DNA of 64,000 nt from Thermococcus camini. Its GTDB lineage: Archaea > Methanobacteriota_B > Thermococci > Thermococcales > Thermococcaceae. The position numbers and the translations under genes are program-made. The stretch covers positions 1,926,277 to 1,990,276 of the forward strand of contig NZ_LR881183.1 of assembly GCF_904067545.1 (NCBI RefSeq). The letters run 5' to 3'. The notes beneath the pieces are model-generated. The model was not told where the DNA came from. It saw only the letters and a program-made list of their open reading frames with translations, and did no database searches. This document shows positions 16,989 to 26,293 of the stretch, piece by piece (positions within the stretch are counted from its first letter, which is position 1; each line of letters begins with the position of its first letter).

Positions 16989-17917
16989 AACGTTATCTGG
17001 CAGTACTCTATGCCGTCTATCTCGCCAGTGGCCTGGTACTCGAGGGCCCTGCAGTCGTGGCAGATGTATTTGAACGGGCACGTACTGCAGGCCTCGATCT
17101 TATCCTTCGTCATCCTCCAGAACTCCTTAAGGCGCCTCTTCCGGAGCACCGTCTTAATTCCAACCTCCTTGGCATCCGCCACCACGTTATTCCTGAGGAG
17201 CGGACAGGGAAGGGCGTAGCCGTCGGCCGTTATCGCGAGGGTCCCCGCCAGGCAGTCGTGGTACCTCTCGGTGGTCGGGTTGAGTATACGCCTCAGCTCA
17301 ATGACGTTGAAGTCGAGCTTCCTCGCGGAGCCGGGGTACAGGACGTCCACGTATATCTCACCGGGGAAGGTGGTCTTGAGGCCCCTGAGCTCATCCAGGT
17401 CAGAACCTTTGACCATAACCAGGGCACCGTGGAGCCAGCTGTGGGCCTCAAGCCGCTGGATGTTCTCCTCGCTATACTCGAGCTCAGCGATGAAACGGAC
17501 ACCATCCACCGGTTTTACTTCGTCCAGGTCATCGAGAAGAACAACCGCGTAAACCTCCGGAACGCCTATCTCCACGGCGTACGCGGCCATTGAAAGGAGG
17601 TACCCAACGCTGTCGTAGTTGGTCAGCCAGAGCTCGCTTCCACCAGCCTCCAGAAACTCCCTGATAAGCTCCCTGACGCGCTCAACACTCAGGGGATCCC
17701 GGCGGAGGATAAAAGAATTGTTTCCGATACACCCAATCGAGCGGGGGATTCCGGTCGGTTCGGAGAACTTACCCCTGCCCGCACCGAGCTGGAGTATGAG
17801 CCTCTCGAGCCTGCCGTTGTGGGACCTGTTGCTCCAGGGGGGCTTCGCCACAGACGTTACCCTTGGGGAGAGGTCTATACCGAAGGAATGAGCGGTATCA
17901 TAAGCCACCTTCTCCAC
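16985..17917 (-). CDS. SPASM-domain protein with degenerate radical-SAM core
   Basis: A 310-aa protein starting at GTG 17917 (GGTGAT 6 nt upstream). The C-terminus has a full SPASM-type cysteine set (CLAGTLAITADGYALPCPLL…CSTCPFKYICHDCRALEYQATG…C) able to hold auxiliary [4Fe-4S] clusters. Where radical-SAM enzymes have CX3CX2C, only one Cys is left (SIGCIGNNSFIL). The barrel outline is otherwise kept. It may be a catalytically inactive or non-SAM relative, or an electron-transfer or binding partner. Peptide-modifying enzymes are the closest known SPASM users. Confidence 0.6.
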   Translation of the reverse strand: MEKVAYDTAHSFGIDLSPRVTSVAKPPWSNRSHNGRLERLILQLGAGRGKFSEPTGIPRSIGCIGNNSFILRRDPLSVERVRELIREFLEAGGSELWLTNYDSVGYLLSMAAYAVEIGVPEVYAVVLLDDLDEVKPVDGVRFIAELEYSEENIQRLEAHSWLHGALVMVKGSDLDELRGLKTTFPGEIYVDVLYPGSARKLDFNVIELRRILNPTTERYHDCLAGTLAITADGYALPCPLLRNNVVADAKEVGIKTVLRKRRLKEFWRMTKDKIEACSTCPFKYICHDCRALEYQATGEIDGIEYCQITF

Positions 17918-18021
17918 CGAACATCACCACTGGGAGAATAGGGAGAATCGTATATATACTTTTTCTATTCCGATTTTGCACACCACTATAAGTAGTCTGC
18001 AAAAAATGGAAAATCTCACCG

Positions 18022-18450
18022 TCACCTCAGGGGGACCGCCATGTCCCCTTCTATCCAGAACTCGCCCTCATCGGTCACCTCCCTCTTCCACACGGGCACG
18101 CGTTTCTTTACTTCATCTATGGCCCATTCACACGCTTCAAATGCCTCCTTCCGGTGCCTCCCGCTGGTCATGATGAGTATCGTATCCTGACCGACCTCCA
18201 GCTCCCCGTAGCGGTGCCATATGAGCATGTCAAGGATGGGGAACTTCTCAATGGCCTCATTTCTTATCCGCTCCATCTCGGCCTCCGCCATCTCCGGATA
18301 GGCCTCGTATATGAGCTTCCTGACGTGCCTCCCGTGGCTCTCATTCCGAACCTTGCCCAGGAAAAACACGTAGCCTCCGGCCTCAGGAACCAGGAGATAG
18401 CGAAGGGCCTCGTTCAGGTCGAAGGGTTCCTTCGTGAGCCTCACCTTCAT
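18022..18450 (-). CDS. moaE: Molybdopterin synthase catalytic subunit
   Basis: Large subunit of molybdopterin synthase; transfers sulfur from MoaD to precursor Z (cPMP) in molybdenum/tungsten cofactor synthesis. The 142-aa protein has GGYVFFLGKVRNESHGRHVRKLIYEAY, IWHRYGELEVGQ, the basic SGRHRKEAFEACEWAIDEVKKRVPVWKRE stretch (catalytic lysines) and a final EGEFWIEGD. ATG 18450 is used: the longer frame has its site GGGGGG after the first ATG. The partner gene moaD is 1.9 kb away. Confidence 0.93.
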   Translation of the reverse strand: MKVRLTKEPFDLNEALRYLLVPEAGGYVFFLGKVRNESHGRHVRKLIYEAYPEMAEAEMERIRNEAIEKFPILDMLIWHRYGELEVGQDTILIMTSGRHRKEAFEACEWAIDEVKKRVPVWKREVTDEGEFWIEGDMAVPLR

Positions 18451-18545
18451 GCATACCCCCCTCAGGTATAAGGGCAATGGAGATTAAAAACCGCGCGGTG
18501 GAAAGGTTTAAGTGGTTCCGACCGCAGCCTCTCCAGGTGGAGGAT

Positions 18546-19409
18546 ATGAAGAGGTACGCGTTCCTTCTCATCGTGGTTCTTCTGACCGGCGCGGTAGCGG
18601 GCTGTCTCGGAGGGGGCGGCTCAGGCGTGACTCCAAGCACCACGACAGAAAGCGGGGGCACCTCTCCAACCACAACCACCACCCAGCAGACCACCACGAC
18701 GCCGAGCCAGACCGCGACCGAAACCCCCTCCGGGCAGGATGTAAACGCCCTGCTCCAGGGAGTCTCCAAGATTCGGCAGTTCACATACACAAGCAACGCC
18801 AGCCTCGAGATGCTCGTGACGATCGAGGGGAACGGCACCTCTCAGGAGGACAACGTGACCCTCCACATACTCGAAAGGGGATACATGGACTTTGAATCCT
18901 GGAGCGCCTGGATAAACTCGACGACCGTCAGCCTGCCCGACGGGGCGAGGACCAACACATCGAGGATCGTCGTTGAAAACGTCACCTACATCCAGACCAT
19001 CGTTGGCTGGGTGAGGACGGAAGACAGGGCCGCGAGCGATATCCTCTGGAGGTACAGCATCGTCGGCCTCGCCAGGGAATACCTGAAGGAGAAGCCGGAT
19101 TCAGTCGAGACCGGGGCCGTCACGAAGCTGACCTACAGCATCCCGGACTACAGGCTCAAGCCCCTCGCCACGGTTTACTTCGCGGCATCCCCCGACACCG
19201 TTGTATACGTGAAGGACGGCCAGTTGGAGCTCTGGTTCAGCGAGGAAAGGCTTATCGGGGGCAGACTGAGCTTCAGCGTCAGTTCGGAGACGAACGTTGA
19301 CGACCCAACCCTAGGTAAAATGACGATAAAGCAGGACGGGAAGTGGAGCGAGACATTCAAGATAGACTCAATAAACGAGAAGAGGAGTGTAAGGGAACCC
19401 TCTATCTGA
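18546..19409 (+). CDS. Lipoprotein, LolA/LppX-like
   Basis: A 287-aa lipoprotein. A signal peptide with lipobox AVAGC is followed by a Gly/Ser/Thr-rich linker (residues ~20-60). The C-terminal beta-rich domain resembles the LolA/LppX barrel in outline (FTYTSNASLEMLVTIEGNG…VRTEDRAASDILWRYSIVGLA). ATG 18546 follows GGTGGAGG. Such domains bind lipids in bacteria; in archaea the job is not known. The 3' end overlaps the convergent moeB by 8 bp. Confidence 0.6.
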   Translation: MKRYAFLLIVVLLTGAVAGCLGGGGSGVTPSTTTESGGTSPTTTTTQQTTTTPSQTATETPSGQDVNALLQGVSKIRQFTYTSNASLEMLVTIEGNGTSQEDNVTLHILERGYMDFESWSAWINSTTVSLPDGARTNTSRIVVENVTYIQTIVGWVRTEDRAASDILWRYSIVGLAREYLKEKPDSVETGAVTKLTYSIPDYRLKPLATVYFAASPDTVVYVKDGQLELWFSEERLIGGRLSFSVSSETNVDDPTLGKMTIKQDGKWSETFKIDSINEKRSVREPSI

Positions 19410-20100
19410 GCTCGACGACGTCGAAGGTGTTGAAGGCCAGGTCGATGATGAGGAGCTTGTTCAGCAGGGGCTCGCCGATGCCCGTGAGGAGCTTCATAAC
19501 TTCCATCGCCTGAATCGAGCCGACGACTCCGGCAGTTGCACCAAGGATGGGGAACTTCTCCTTCTTTTTCCCAACCCTTGGAAAGATTTCGTGCAGGCTC
19601 TTGGTGACGCCAGGCACCACGGTCGTGACCTGGCCGAAGGTGCCCTCCACAGCACCGTGAACGAGGGGCACGCGATTCCGCTGGGCGTAGTCGTCAAGCA
19701 GGAAGCGCGTCTCAAAGTTGTCGAGGCAGTCAACTATCACATCCACGCCCTCAAGAACCCGGTCAATGTTCTCCTCGCTCAGCCTGCCGACGAATGTTTC
19801 GATCTCAATGTCTGGATTGAAGCGCTCCAGCTTCCACTTCGCCGAGATGGGCTTCGGATTCTTTCCGATGTCCTCATCCCAGTGGAGTATCTGCCTGTTG
19901 AGGTTGCTGAGCTCGGGTTCCTGCTCGTCTATGAGGATGAGCATGCCTATCCCCGCGGCGGCTAGATAGTAGGCGACGGGGCTTCCGAGGCCGCCGACAC
20001 CAACAATGGCAACCTTTGAGCTTTTGAGCTTCTCCTGGCCCTCCTTCCCGAAGATCATTATCTGCCTGTCGTAGCGTTCGATTTCCTTCTCGCTCAGCAT
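19402..20100 (-). CDS. moeB: E1-like adenylyltransferase (MoeB/ThiF family)
   Basis: A 232-aa enzyme that activates the C-terminal glycine of MoaD (or another ubiquitin-like small protein) by adenylation. Motifs: GVGGLGSPVAYYLAAAGIG nucleotide loop, DEQEPELSNLNRQIL, and VDCLDNFETRFLLDDYAQR. The CXXC zinc pairs common in bacterial MoeB are absent (PGVTKSLHEIFP in that spot). The ATG comes 1 nt after the moaD stop, and its ribosome-binding site overlaps the GlyGly codons of moaD. Confidence 0.9.
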   Translation of the reverse strand: MLSEKEIERYDRQIMIFGKEGQEKLKSSKVAIVGVGGLGSPVAYYLAAAGIGMLILIDEQEPELSNLNRQILHWDEDIGKNPKPISAKWKLERFNPDIEIETFVGRLSEENIDRVLEGVDVIVDCLDNFETRFLLDDYAQRNRVPLVHGAVEGTFGQVTTVVPGVTKSLHEIFPRVGKKKEKFPILGATAGVVGSIQAMEVMKLLTGIGEPLLNKLLIIDLAFNTFDVVELR

Positions 20101-20101
20101 C

Positions 20102-20368
20102 TCAACCACCGCTAACCGGGGGGAATATTGCCACTATGTCCCCATCACGGAGAACCTCATCGAAGCGGACGTAGCGGCCGTTGCGGGAGACGTTGACGTC
20201 AGCGAGGTCGTCTTCCTCCGCGAAGACCTCGTTCCTGAGAACAGGATGCCTCTCCTTCAGCAGTTCGATGAGTTCGAGAACCGTTATTCCCCCTGGAACC
20301 TCAAGCTCCTCCTCGCCCTTCCCGACGAGGGAGCGGTAGCGGGCAAAATACCTTACCGTGACCCTCAT
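20102..20368 (-). CDS. moaD: Molybdopterin synthase sulfur-carrier subunit
   Basis: An 88-aa ubiquitin-like protein that carries sulfur as a C-terminal thiocarboxylate. It has the beta-grasp plan and the diagnostic end FPPVSGG. In archaea such proteins (SAMPs) may also be conjugated to proteins. GGTGGTG precedes the ATG. It is the first gene of the moaD-moeB pair. Confidence 0.93.
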   Translation of the reverse strand: MRVTVRYFARYRSLVGKGEEELEVPGGITVLELIELLKERHPVLRNEVFAEEDDLADVNVSRNGRYVRFDEVLRDGDIVAIFPPVSGG

Positions 20369-20424
20369 TCACACCACCGAGGAAAGTTGAACGGAGGGTT
20401 AAAAAGGCTTGCTGGACGGTTATG

Positions 20425-20940
20425 CTACCAAGGCACGCTCTTCCAGCCCATCCTGTAGGCGAAGTAGTTGGCCCCCCAGTGAATGAACGGCGAGACGACG
20501 AGAAGGAAGATTATCTGGCCAGAATCGAGCGTTTTGACTGGATAGGCCAGGGCAAGCGCGCTTATGAGGAAGCCCAGCTGGTCGAGGCCTATGGCCGGAG
20601 CACCGCGTGGCAGATTCGCGCGCCTCTTGAAGAAGCTCCCCACGAGGTCGCCGAGAAGGGCACCGAACGAGAGCAGAAAAGCGAGCATGAGGGCGGTTTT
20701 AAGAGTTCCATAGAAGCCTGGGGTGATGAAGTACTGGATTACACCGACGAGAGTTCCGGCGGAAACTCCACCGATGAAGCCGCGCCAGGTCTTTCCATCC
20801 CCAAACACCCTTCTCCCGTCCCTCCAGTGTCTGCCGCCGTCTATGGGCCTCCCTCCTCCGACGAGCACGGGGGAGGCGTTGGCGACGTAGGCCGGCAGTA
20901 TGTACCAGAACGCCCAGAGGAGAGATGAAACGAACCCCAT
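20425..20940 (-). CDS. carS: CDP-archaeol synthase
   Basis: An integral membrane enzyme that transfers CMP from CTP to 2,3-bis-O-geranylgeranylglycerol 1-phosphate, the step before headgroup addition in archaeal lipids. The 171-aa protein has about five membrane spans and the family motif GDGKTWRGFIGG near residue 45, plus SFGALLGDLVGSFFKRR and LDQLGFL. It belongs to the CDP-alcohol/CDP-diglyceride synthase-related family formerly DUF46. Confidence 0.92.
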   Translation of the reverse strand: MGFVSSLLWAFWYILPAYVANASPVLVGGGRPIDGGRHWRDGRRVFGDGKTWRGFIGGVSAGTLVGVIQYFITPGFYGTLKTALMLAFLLSFGALLGDLVGSFFKRRANLPRGAPAIGLDQLGFLISALALAYPVKTLDSGQIIFLLVVSPFIHWGANYFAYRMGWKSVPW

Positions 20941-20979
20941 TATTCCACCCGTCTGGAGTACAGACCGCCGGTTTTAAAG

Positions 20980-21501
20980 CTACCGCTTCTCCTCAGACTC
21001 AAGGCAGTTTAAGAGGCGCTCCAGAACCTCTTCATCGTCGTGCTCTATGAGAAACCTCAGAATCCTTTCAGCAAGGGCGTTTCTCCTAATGGCGAACTCG
21101 ATGCTCTCCCTTATGAACCGGGCCTCATCGCTTTCCTCACCCTCAAGCTCCCGCAAAGCCCTCTCGAGGTTTGTCATAGTCTGCTGGACGTCCTCCATTA
21201 CTTTGGAATAGTAAGCCGCCTGGCGCCAGTCCTTCAGGAGCTTGGTGGCCCTGTAGTAGGCCTTCTTATCTCCGGGCTTCTTTATCCTCACCACGAGCCC
21301 TATGCGCTCCATGAACTTGAGGGCGGTGCTCACGTGGGAGAGCGAGTACCCGGTGGTCTCCGCGATCTCACCCAGGCTCATCGGTTCGCCCGCAAGGAAG
21401 AGAACCCCGTATATATATCCGTAAAGCTCGTTGAAGCCGAAGCGTCTCGCGGCCCCGGCAAAGTGCTCCATGACTATTCTCTTGGCTTCTTTGATACCCA
21501 T
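20980..21501 (-). CDS. MarR/GbsR-like HTH transcriptional regulator
   Basis: A 173-aa regulator. The winged HTH (GEPMSLGEIAETTGYSLSHVSTALKFMERIGLVVRIKKPGDKKAYYRAT) is followed by a helical C-terminal dimerisation part. I start it at ATG 21501, 6 nt after GAGGTG, rather than at 21552, which would run into the promoter. It is divergent from the RND exporter; a perfect inverted repeat between them is its likely site. It probably controls the exporter and itself. Confidence 0.8.
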   Translation of the reverse strand: MGIKEAKRIVMEHFAGAARRFGFNELYGYIYGVLFLAGEPMSLGEIAETTGYSLSHVSTALKFMERIGLVVRIKKPGDKKAYYRATKLLKDWRQAAYYSKVMEDVQQTMTNLERALRELEGEESDEARFIRESIEFAIRRNALAERILRFLIEHDDEEVLERLLNCLESEEKR

Positions 21502-21552
21502 CGTCCACACCTCGATTTCATCCGCCACTGACAAAAGGTTTTTAAGTTCCAC

Positions 21553-21583
21553 ATATTTAAAACTTTCGGAAGTTTCCGAAAGT
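21553..21583 (+). promoter_or_regulatory. TATA box and 10-bp inverted-repeat operator between regulator and exporter
   Basis: ACTTTCGGAA (21562-21571), spacer GT, TTCCGAAAGT (21574-21583): a perfect inverted repeat. It starts at the end of the TATA element ATATTTAAAA of the exporter gene and covers the expected start point. On the other strand TTTTAAATAT can serve the regulator. The tight overlap suggests repression by blocking polymerase. Confidence 0.7.
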
Positions 21584-21597
21584 TTGGAGGTAAGCTC

Positions 21598-23862
21598 ATG
21601 GACGTGCTCAGGGGAGCGGCGAGGGTTATAGTCAGGTACAGGGTTGCCTTCGCGCTGATAGCACTGTTTCTGCTAGTCGTCTCTATCTACGGAATGAGCC
21701 AGCTTCGCTTTGAGAGCGACCTTAGCTCAATGCTCCCCGAGGGCAACCCGGCCATAGACGACTACAACGCCCTGCAGAACGAGTTCCAGAGCGGCGATAG
21801 CACGATAATCGTGGTGAAGATAGACTCAATCGAACCGGGCGGCGTTTACGACATCCGCGACCCGGAGGTCATAGCAGCGGTCTACGAACTCGAACAGAGG
21901 CTCAGGAAAAGGGAGTACATAACGGATACGATAAGCATAGCCGACGTGTACATGCAGGTCCTCGGCAGGCTTCCCCGGACTGAAGAGGAGGCCAGGTTCG
22001 TCCTCGACATGCTCCCACCCGAGCAGAGGTACTCCCTGGTCAGCAGGGACTACACGATGACGATGATACTCGTCACGATAAGCAGGGAGAAGAAGACGGA
22101 GACGCTAGTGAGGGTGTACGAGGGAGTCCAGGAGGACATGGAGAGCGTCAAGTTCCCGCAGAACGTCGAGGTAATCCAGACCGGCAACATAGGCATAACC
22201 TACCGCATCCTCCAGCTCCTCCAGCGCGACCTCAACAAGACGATGGCGATATCGTTCCTCCTCGTCATCGCGCTCCTGCTCTACTTCTACCGCTCCCCGG
22301 TCAAAGCCCTGATTCCCCTCATTCCCCTCGTCTTCGGGGTGGCCATGACGCTGGGCTTCATGGGGCTGGCTGGAATTCCCCTCGACCTGGCAACCACCAC
22401 GATAGGCGCGATGCTCATCGGTATGGGAATAGACTACGGCATCCACGTCACGAACCGCTACTACGAGGAGAGGCGCAGCGGCAGGGACATCGAAGAGGCC
22501 GCGGCGGAGGCGGTCGCCGAGACGGGGAAGGCACTCCTCGGCGCGGCGCTTACGACAATAGCGGGCTTTGCGGCCATGTACCTCTCCACCCTCCCCATGC
22601 TCCACAACCTTGCAACCACGCTCATCCTCGGTTTAAGTTTAGCCGCCCTCAACGCCGTTGTGATAACCCCCGCGGTCATAATTCTGGAGGAGGACGTTAT
22701 GAAGAAGCTGAGGGGACACTACGTTCCCCCGGAGGTACGCTCGAGCTCGGGATTCATAGGAAGCGCCTTCCACTCCCTCGGGAAGGCTATAAAGGCAAGA
22801 CCCCACGCATTTCTCGGGGCGGTTTTTCTGGTCACCCTGGTCTTTGCCTACGGCGTGACCCAGGTTACAACCGAGGTGAGGCTGGAGAAGTTCGTTCCCC
22901 CAGGAATGCCCGAGATAGAGGCGATCATGGACGTGAGAACTGAGTTCGGGGGCCAGGACGAGCTGTACGTGCTGGTGAGGGCGGACGACGTTAGGAACCC
23001 CGCCATCGTGAGGGCCATGTACCGCTTCGAGAATCAGGTGAAGGCGGACTCCTACTACAACGGGGTTTTCAGCTCCGAGAGCCTGGCCGACGTTGTTTAC
23101 AGGCAGTACGGCTACATCCCAAACGACGGTGAAAAGATAAAGGCGGCACTGGCCTCATACCAGGGATCCGGCCTGGTCTCATCGGATTACTCAATGGCAG
23201 TGATCAAGTTCACGGGGGACTTCGGAGGTTCAATGGACGAGTTCAGGAGGATAATGCGCTATTTCGAGGGAGAAGCGGAGCGGGCTCAGGGGACGGAGTT
23301 TCCGCCCGGGGTGAGGCTGGCCCTGACGGGTGATCTGTACCTGAACTACGTCCTTGACCAGCTCACCAGCGTTGAGATAAACCGCATATCCGCCTACGGA
23401 ACGATCTTCGTTGTCCTCATCGTCATGCTCCTCTTCAGGAGAATCCGTGTGGCCCTGGCAATGATAACCCCCATGTTCCTCGGTGCCCTCTGGACCGTGG
23501 GCTTCATGGGGCTCGCGGGCATCCCATTCACCCAGACCCTCGCGGGGGTTATATCAATGATAGTCGGGCTGGGCGTCGATTACGGCATGCACCTCACCCA
23601 CCGCTTCCTGGAGGAGATGAACGAGGGCAGCACGCGGCCGATAGTCACGGCCGTAGGGAGCGTCGGGCCGGGCATACTCGCCGGTGCGCTGACGACCGCG
23701 GGAGGATTTCTGGCTTTGCTCGCGGGCGAGCTTCCAACGATACACGACTTCGGGGTCACCCTGGCCTTTGGAATATTCGCCTCGATGATGGCCGCGTACC
23801 TCGTCACGCCCGCGCTGCTGCAGGTCTTCTACGGGAGAAAAATCGGAGGTGATTCCAGATGA
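21598..23862 (+). CDS. RND-superfamily exporter (HAE3 type)
   Basis: A 754-aa membrane protein of two homologous halves, each one transmembrane helix, a ~200-aa extracytoplasmic loop and five more helices. The helix-4 type motif GIDYGIHVTNRYYEE in the first half is matched by GVDYGMHLTHRFLEE in the second; the acidic residue in each is the proton-relay position. It fits the archaeal HAE3/MMPL-like group thought to move lipids or hydrophobic compounds. GGAGGTAA precedes the ATG. The next gene overlaps its stop (ATGA) and is its likely partner. Confidence 0.9.
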   Translation: MDVLRGAARVIVRYRVAFALIALFLLVVSIYGMSQLRFESDLSSMLPEGNPAIDDYNALQNEFQSGDSTIIVVKIDSIEPGGVYDIRDPEVIAAVYELEQRLRKREYITDTISIADVYMQVLGRLPRTEEEARFVLDMLPPEQRYSLVSRDYTMTMILVTISREKKTETLVRVYEGVQEDMESVKFPQNVEVIQTGNIGITYRILQLLQRDLNKTMAISFLLVIALLLYFYRSPVKALIPLIPLVFGVAMTLGFMGLAGIPLDLATTTIGAMLIGMGIDYGIHVTNRYYEERRSGRDIEEAAAEAVAETGKALLGAALTTIAGFAAMYLSTLPMLHNLATTLILGLSLAALNAVVITPAVIILEEDVMKKLRGHYVPPEVRSSSGFIGSAFHSLGKAIKARPHAFLGAVFLVTLVFAYGVTQVTTEVRLEKFVPPGMPEIEAIMDVRTEFGGQDELYVLVRADDVRNPAIVRAMYRFENQVKADSYYNGVFSSESLADVVYRQYGYIPNDGEKIKAALASYQGSGLVSSDYSMAVIKFTGDFGGSMDEFRRIMRYFEGEAERAQGTEFPPGVRLALTGDLYLNYVLDQLTSVEINRISAYGTIFVVLIVMLLFRRIRVALAMITPMFLGALWTVGFMGLAGIPFTQTLAGVISMIVGLGVDYGMHLTHRFLEEMNEGSTRPIVTAVGSVGPGILAGALTTAGGFLALLAGELPTIHDFGVTLAFGIFASMMAAYLVTPALLQVFYGRKIGGDSR

Positions 23863-26243
23863 AAAAGCACGGAATCTTGCTTGTCATACTGCTCATCACG
23901 GGGACCTTTGGGGGGATTGCCAGAAGCGCGTCCGCCTCCGAAACCGGCAGTCCCCTCTTCGAGGGATACCTGAGCAAGGGCGAGGCGGTGCTCCTCGGCC
24001 CACTGATGATAACCCTCACCGACACACAGAAGGACTACGGAAACGGCGAGTACTACGCCATGTTGATTATAATGAAAGACGGGAAGATACTGAACGCCGA
24101 GTACAAAACGATGCTCGTGCCCGACCCCCAGAAGATACAGTTCCTGCTTCTAAATCCAGCATTCCTAGTGGCCCTAGCCAAAACCCAGGGGTATGACATG
24201 AGCGAGTGTGAGGAGTACATCAACAACACACCCGCGTTCAACGCCTGCCTCCTGGCCAATGCTTACAGCTTCTACCAGTGGCTCAACACAGCCCCCCCAA
24301 GGGAGCTGGCAGACGCCGTGGTGCGGACCATTCAGACGCACCCGGAGCTCGGGATAAAAGAGGATGACGTCCTGATGGAGGTCACGTACCCAGACATCAC
24401 GCCCGTCAGGGAAGGAGAGACCGTAGAGGTCGATGTAGACGGAGGGAAAGCGTACGTCACCGTGAACGAGATATATCCCAACGGTGTGAGGCTCAGTGTG
24501 AGCGGGCCCGCCGGGTGGAGGGCCGCGACACTCCCGGGTCTCATCATAAGCAATGTGGAGGTTCCGCCGACGGTGCAACCCGGGGAGACCGTCACCGTCA
24601 AAGTTCACCTGAAGAACGAGGGAGCGATGAAGGTGCGCTACCTCAACGTCTTCGTTACCCCCACACCCATGAGCTTCAACGGCAGTTCCTCAATAGCGAG
24701 CGCCGTGTCAATGGCACTGAGTCAGAGCGGCCTCTCCCAGAGCGTCTTTTACCCCGAGGGGAGCGCGGCACAGTACATTGAATACCTGGAGGGCAAGGAG
24801 AACGTCACACTGACGTTCAGGATAAAAATAAACCCAAACGCAAACGTTGGAACCTACCCGCTCTACGTCGGCGTGGTGTACTTCACGGGGATGGGGGCAA
24901 ACATGAGGATGGTTCAAAGCTACAACTTCATCGCCCTCACCGTCAAGAAGAGGCGGGAGGGATTCGTTGAGATAACTGACGTCGAAACAGAACCCAGAGA
25001 GATAAGCCCAGGTGACACCTTCCGTGTGCGCTTCACCCTCGTTAACTCCGGAGCTGAACCCGTCAAGGCCGTTAGCCTCAAAATAAGCTCCTACCAGGTG
25101 CTTGTGCAGGGAGCGGTGAGTAACGTCGACCTCTCCGGCCTCTCTCAGATTCCGGTGCAGGGTGCGGAGGGTCTGAGCCAGAACCTCCAGGACTACCTCA
25201 ACGGACTGATGCACCAGCTGGCAAAGGAGAACATCGAAGCCTTCCTGCCGGTGGGTGAGGACAACGTGAAGTACGCGGCAGAGCTGATGCCGGGGGAGAA
25301 CGTCACCCTCGAGTTCAGAGTGAAGGCGAACGACAGGCTCGCCAACGGTATCTACCCCATGAAGATCGAGCTGAAGTACGTGAGCGAGCCGGACGAGAGT
25401 GCGGTGACCGATGAGAGGCTCGTGGGAATCGAGATAACGGGAAAAGCAAAGCTGATACTCTCGAAGGCATCCACGTCCCCGAGCAAGGTTCTCCCCGGCA
25501 CCGACAACGTGGAGGTGAGCTTCAAGATAGACAACGCTGGTACCGGGACGGCGAGGACCGTGATAGTCAGGCCCCTGCTCAAGTGGCCCTTCACCTTCAG
25601 CGAGAGCGGCGAACAGATGCTTGGCCTCGGAAGCCTGGGAAAGGGCGACTCTGCCCAGGGCTCTTTCAGAGTGAACGTGGCCGACAACGCCAGCTCCGGA
25701 ACCTACGAGATACCCCTGCTGCTGACTTACACCAACGACCTTGGGGTGGAGAAGAACCTCACGCTCAGGGTTCCCGTCATGATAGGAGCAAAGCCCAACA
25801 TAGAGGTCGTGGAGGTGCGCTTCAACCCCGAACCCCTCCAGGGGGAGACCGTCAACGTCTACATCAAGCTGAAGAACACCGGCGGCGAGAAGGCCACGAG
25901 CGTTCTCATCGAGGGCGTCGTGAAGGCGGATCAGCCCTTCAGCCTCGACAAGAGGACTGACTACATCGGTGACCTCGCCCCGGGGGCGGTCGGGGAAGGA
26001 GTGATAGTCCTCAAGATAGACAAGAACGCAATACCCAAGGACTATAACATAGGATTGAGGATAAGGGCCGTCGGCGACCCCAACCAGGGAGACGACAACG
26101 TATACGTCTTCGAGAGAACCGTCGTCATGACCGTGGGGGAGAACACGAGGACCGAGAGCAACCTCAGAAACCTGGCGATCGCCATCGGGGCCCTGGTGGT
26201 CGTGGTGGTGCTCTACACGTACATGAGGGGCAGGAAAAAGTGA
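23859..26243 (+). CDS. Large surface protein with COG1361/CARDB-like beta domains
   Basis: A 794-aa protein. It has a signal peptide (LLVILLITGTFGGIARSASA), several Ig-like beta domains with the CARDB/COG1361 pattern (VEVPPTVQPGETVTVKVHLKNEG…; VETEPREISPGDTFRVRFTLVNSG; VRFNPEPLQGETVNVYIKLKNTGG) and a C-terminal anchor (LAIAIGALVVVVVLYTYMRGRKK). It overlaps the exporter stop by 4 bp, so it is translationally coupled. In archaea such proteins often accompany RND or ABC exporters as the extracellular part. Its ligand is not known. Confidence 0.85.
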   Translation: MKKHGILLVILLITGTFGGIARSASASETGSPLFEGYLSKGEAVLLGPLMITLTDTQKDYGNGEYYAMLIIMKDGKILNAEYKTMLVPDPQKIQFLLLNPAFLVALAKTQGYDMSECEEYINNTPAFNACLLANAYSFYQWLNTAPPRELADAVVRTIQTHPELGIKEDDVLMEVTYPDITPVREGETVEVDVDGGKAYVTVNEIYPNGVRLSVSGPAGWRAATLPGLIISNVEVPPTVQPGETVTVKVHLKNEGAMKVRYLNVFVTPTPMSFNGSSSIASAVSMALSQSGLSQSVFYPEGSAAQYIEYLEGKENVTLTFRIKINPNANVGTYPLYVGVVYFTGMGANMRMVQSYNFIALTVKKRREGFVEITDVETEPREISPGDTFRVRFTLVNSGAEPVKAVSLKISSYQVLVQGAVSNVDLSGLSQIPVQGAEGLSQNLQDYLNGLMHQLAKENIEAFLPVGEDNVKYAAELMPGENVTLEFRVKANDRLANGIYPMKIELKYVSEPDESAVTDERLVGIEITGKAKLILSKASTSPSKVLPGTDNVEVSFKIDNAGTGTARTVIVRPLLKWPFTFSESGEQMLGLGSLGKGDSAQGSFRVNVADNASSGTYEIPLLLTYTNDLGVEKNLTLRVPVMIGAKPNIEVVEVRFNPEPLQGETVNVYIKLKNTGGEKATSVLIEGVVKADQPFSLDKRTDYIGDLAPGAVGEGVIVLKIDKNAIPKDYNIGLRIRAVGDPNQGDDNVYVFERTVVMTVGENTRTESNLRNLAIAIGALVVVVVLYTYMRGRKK

Positions 26244-26293
26244 GCGGGAAACCTTTAAACGGCCTTCGAAGAAAGGAATGGCACGGTGGGAAA

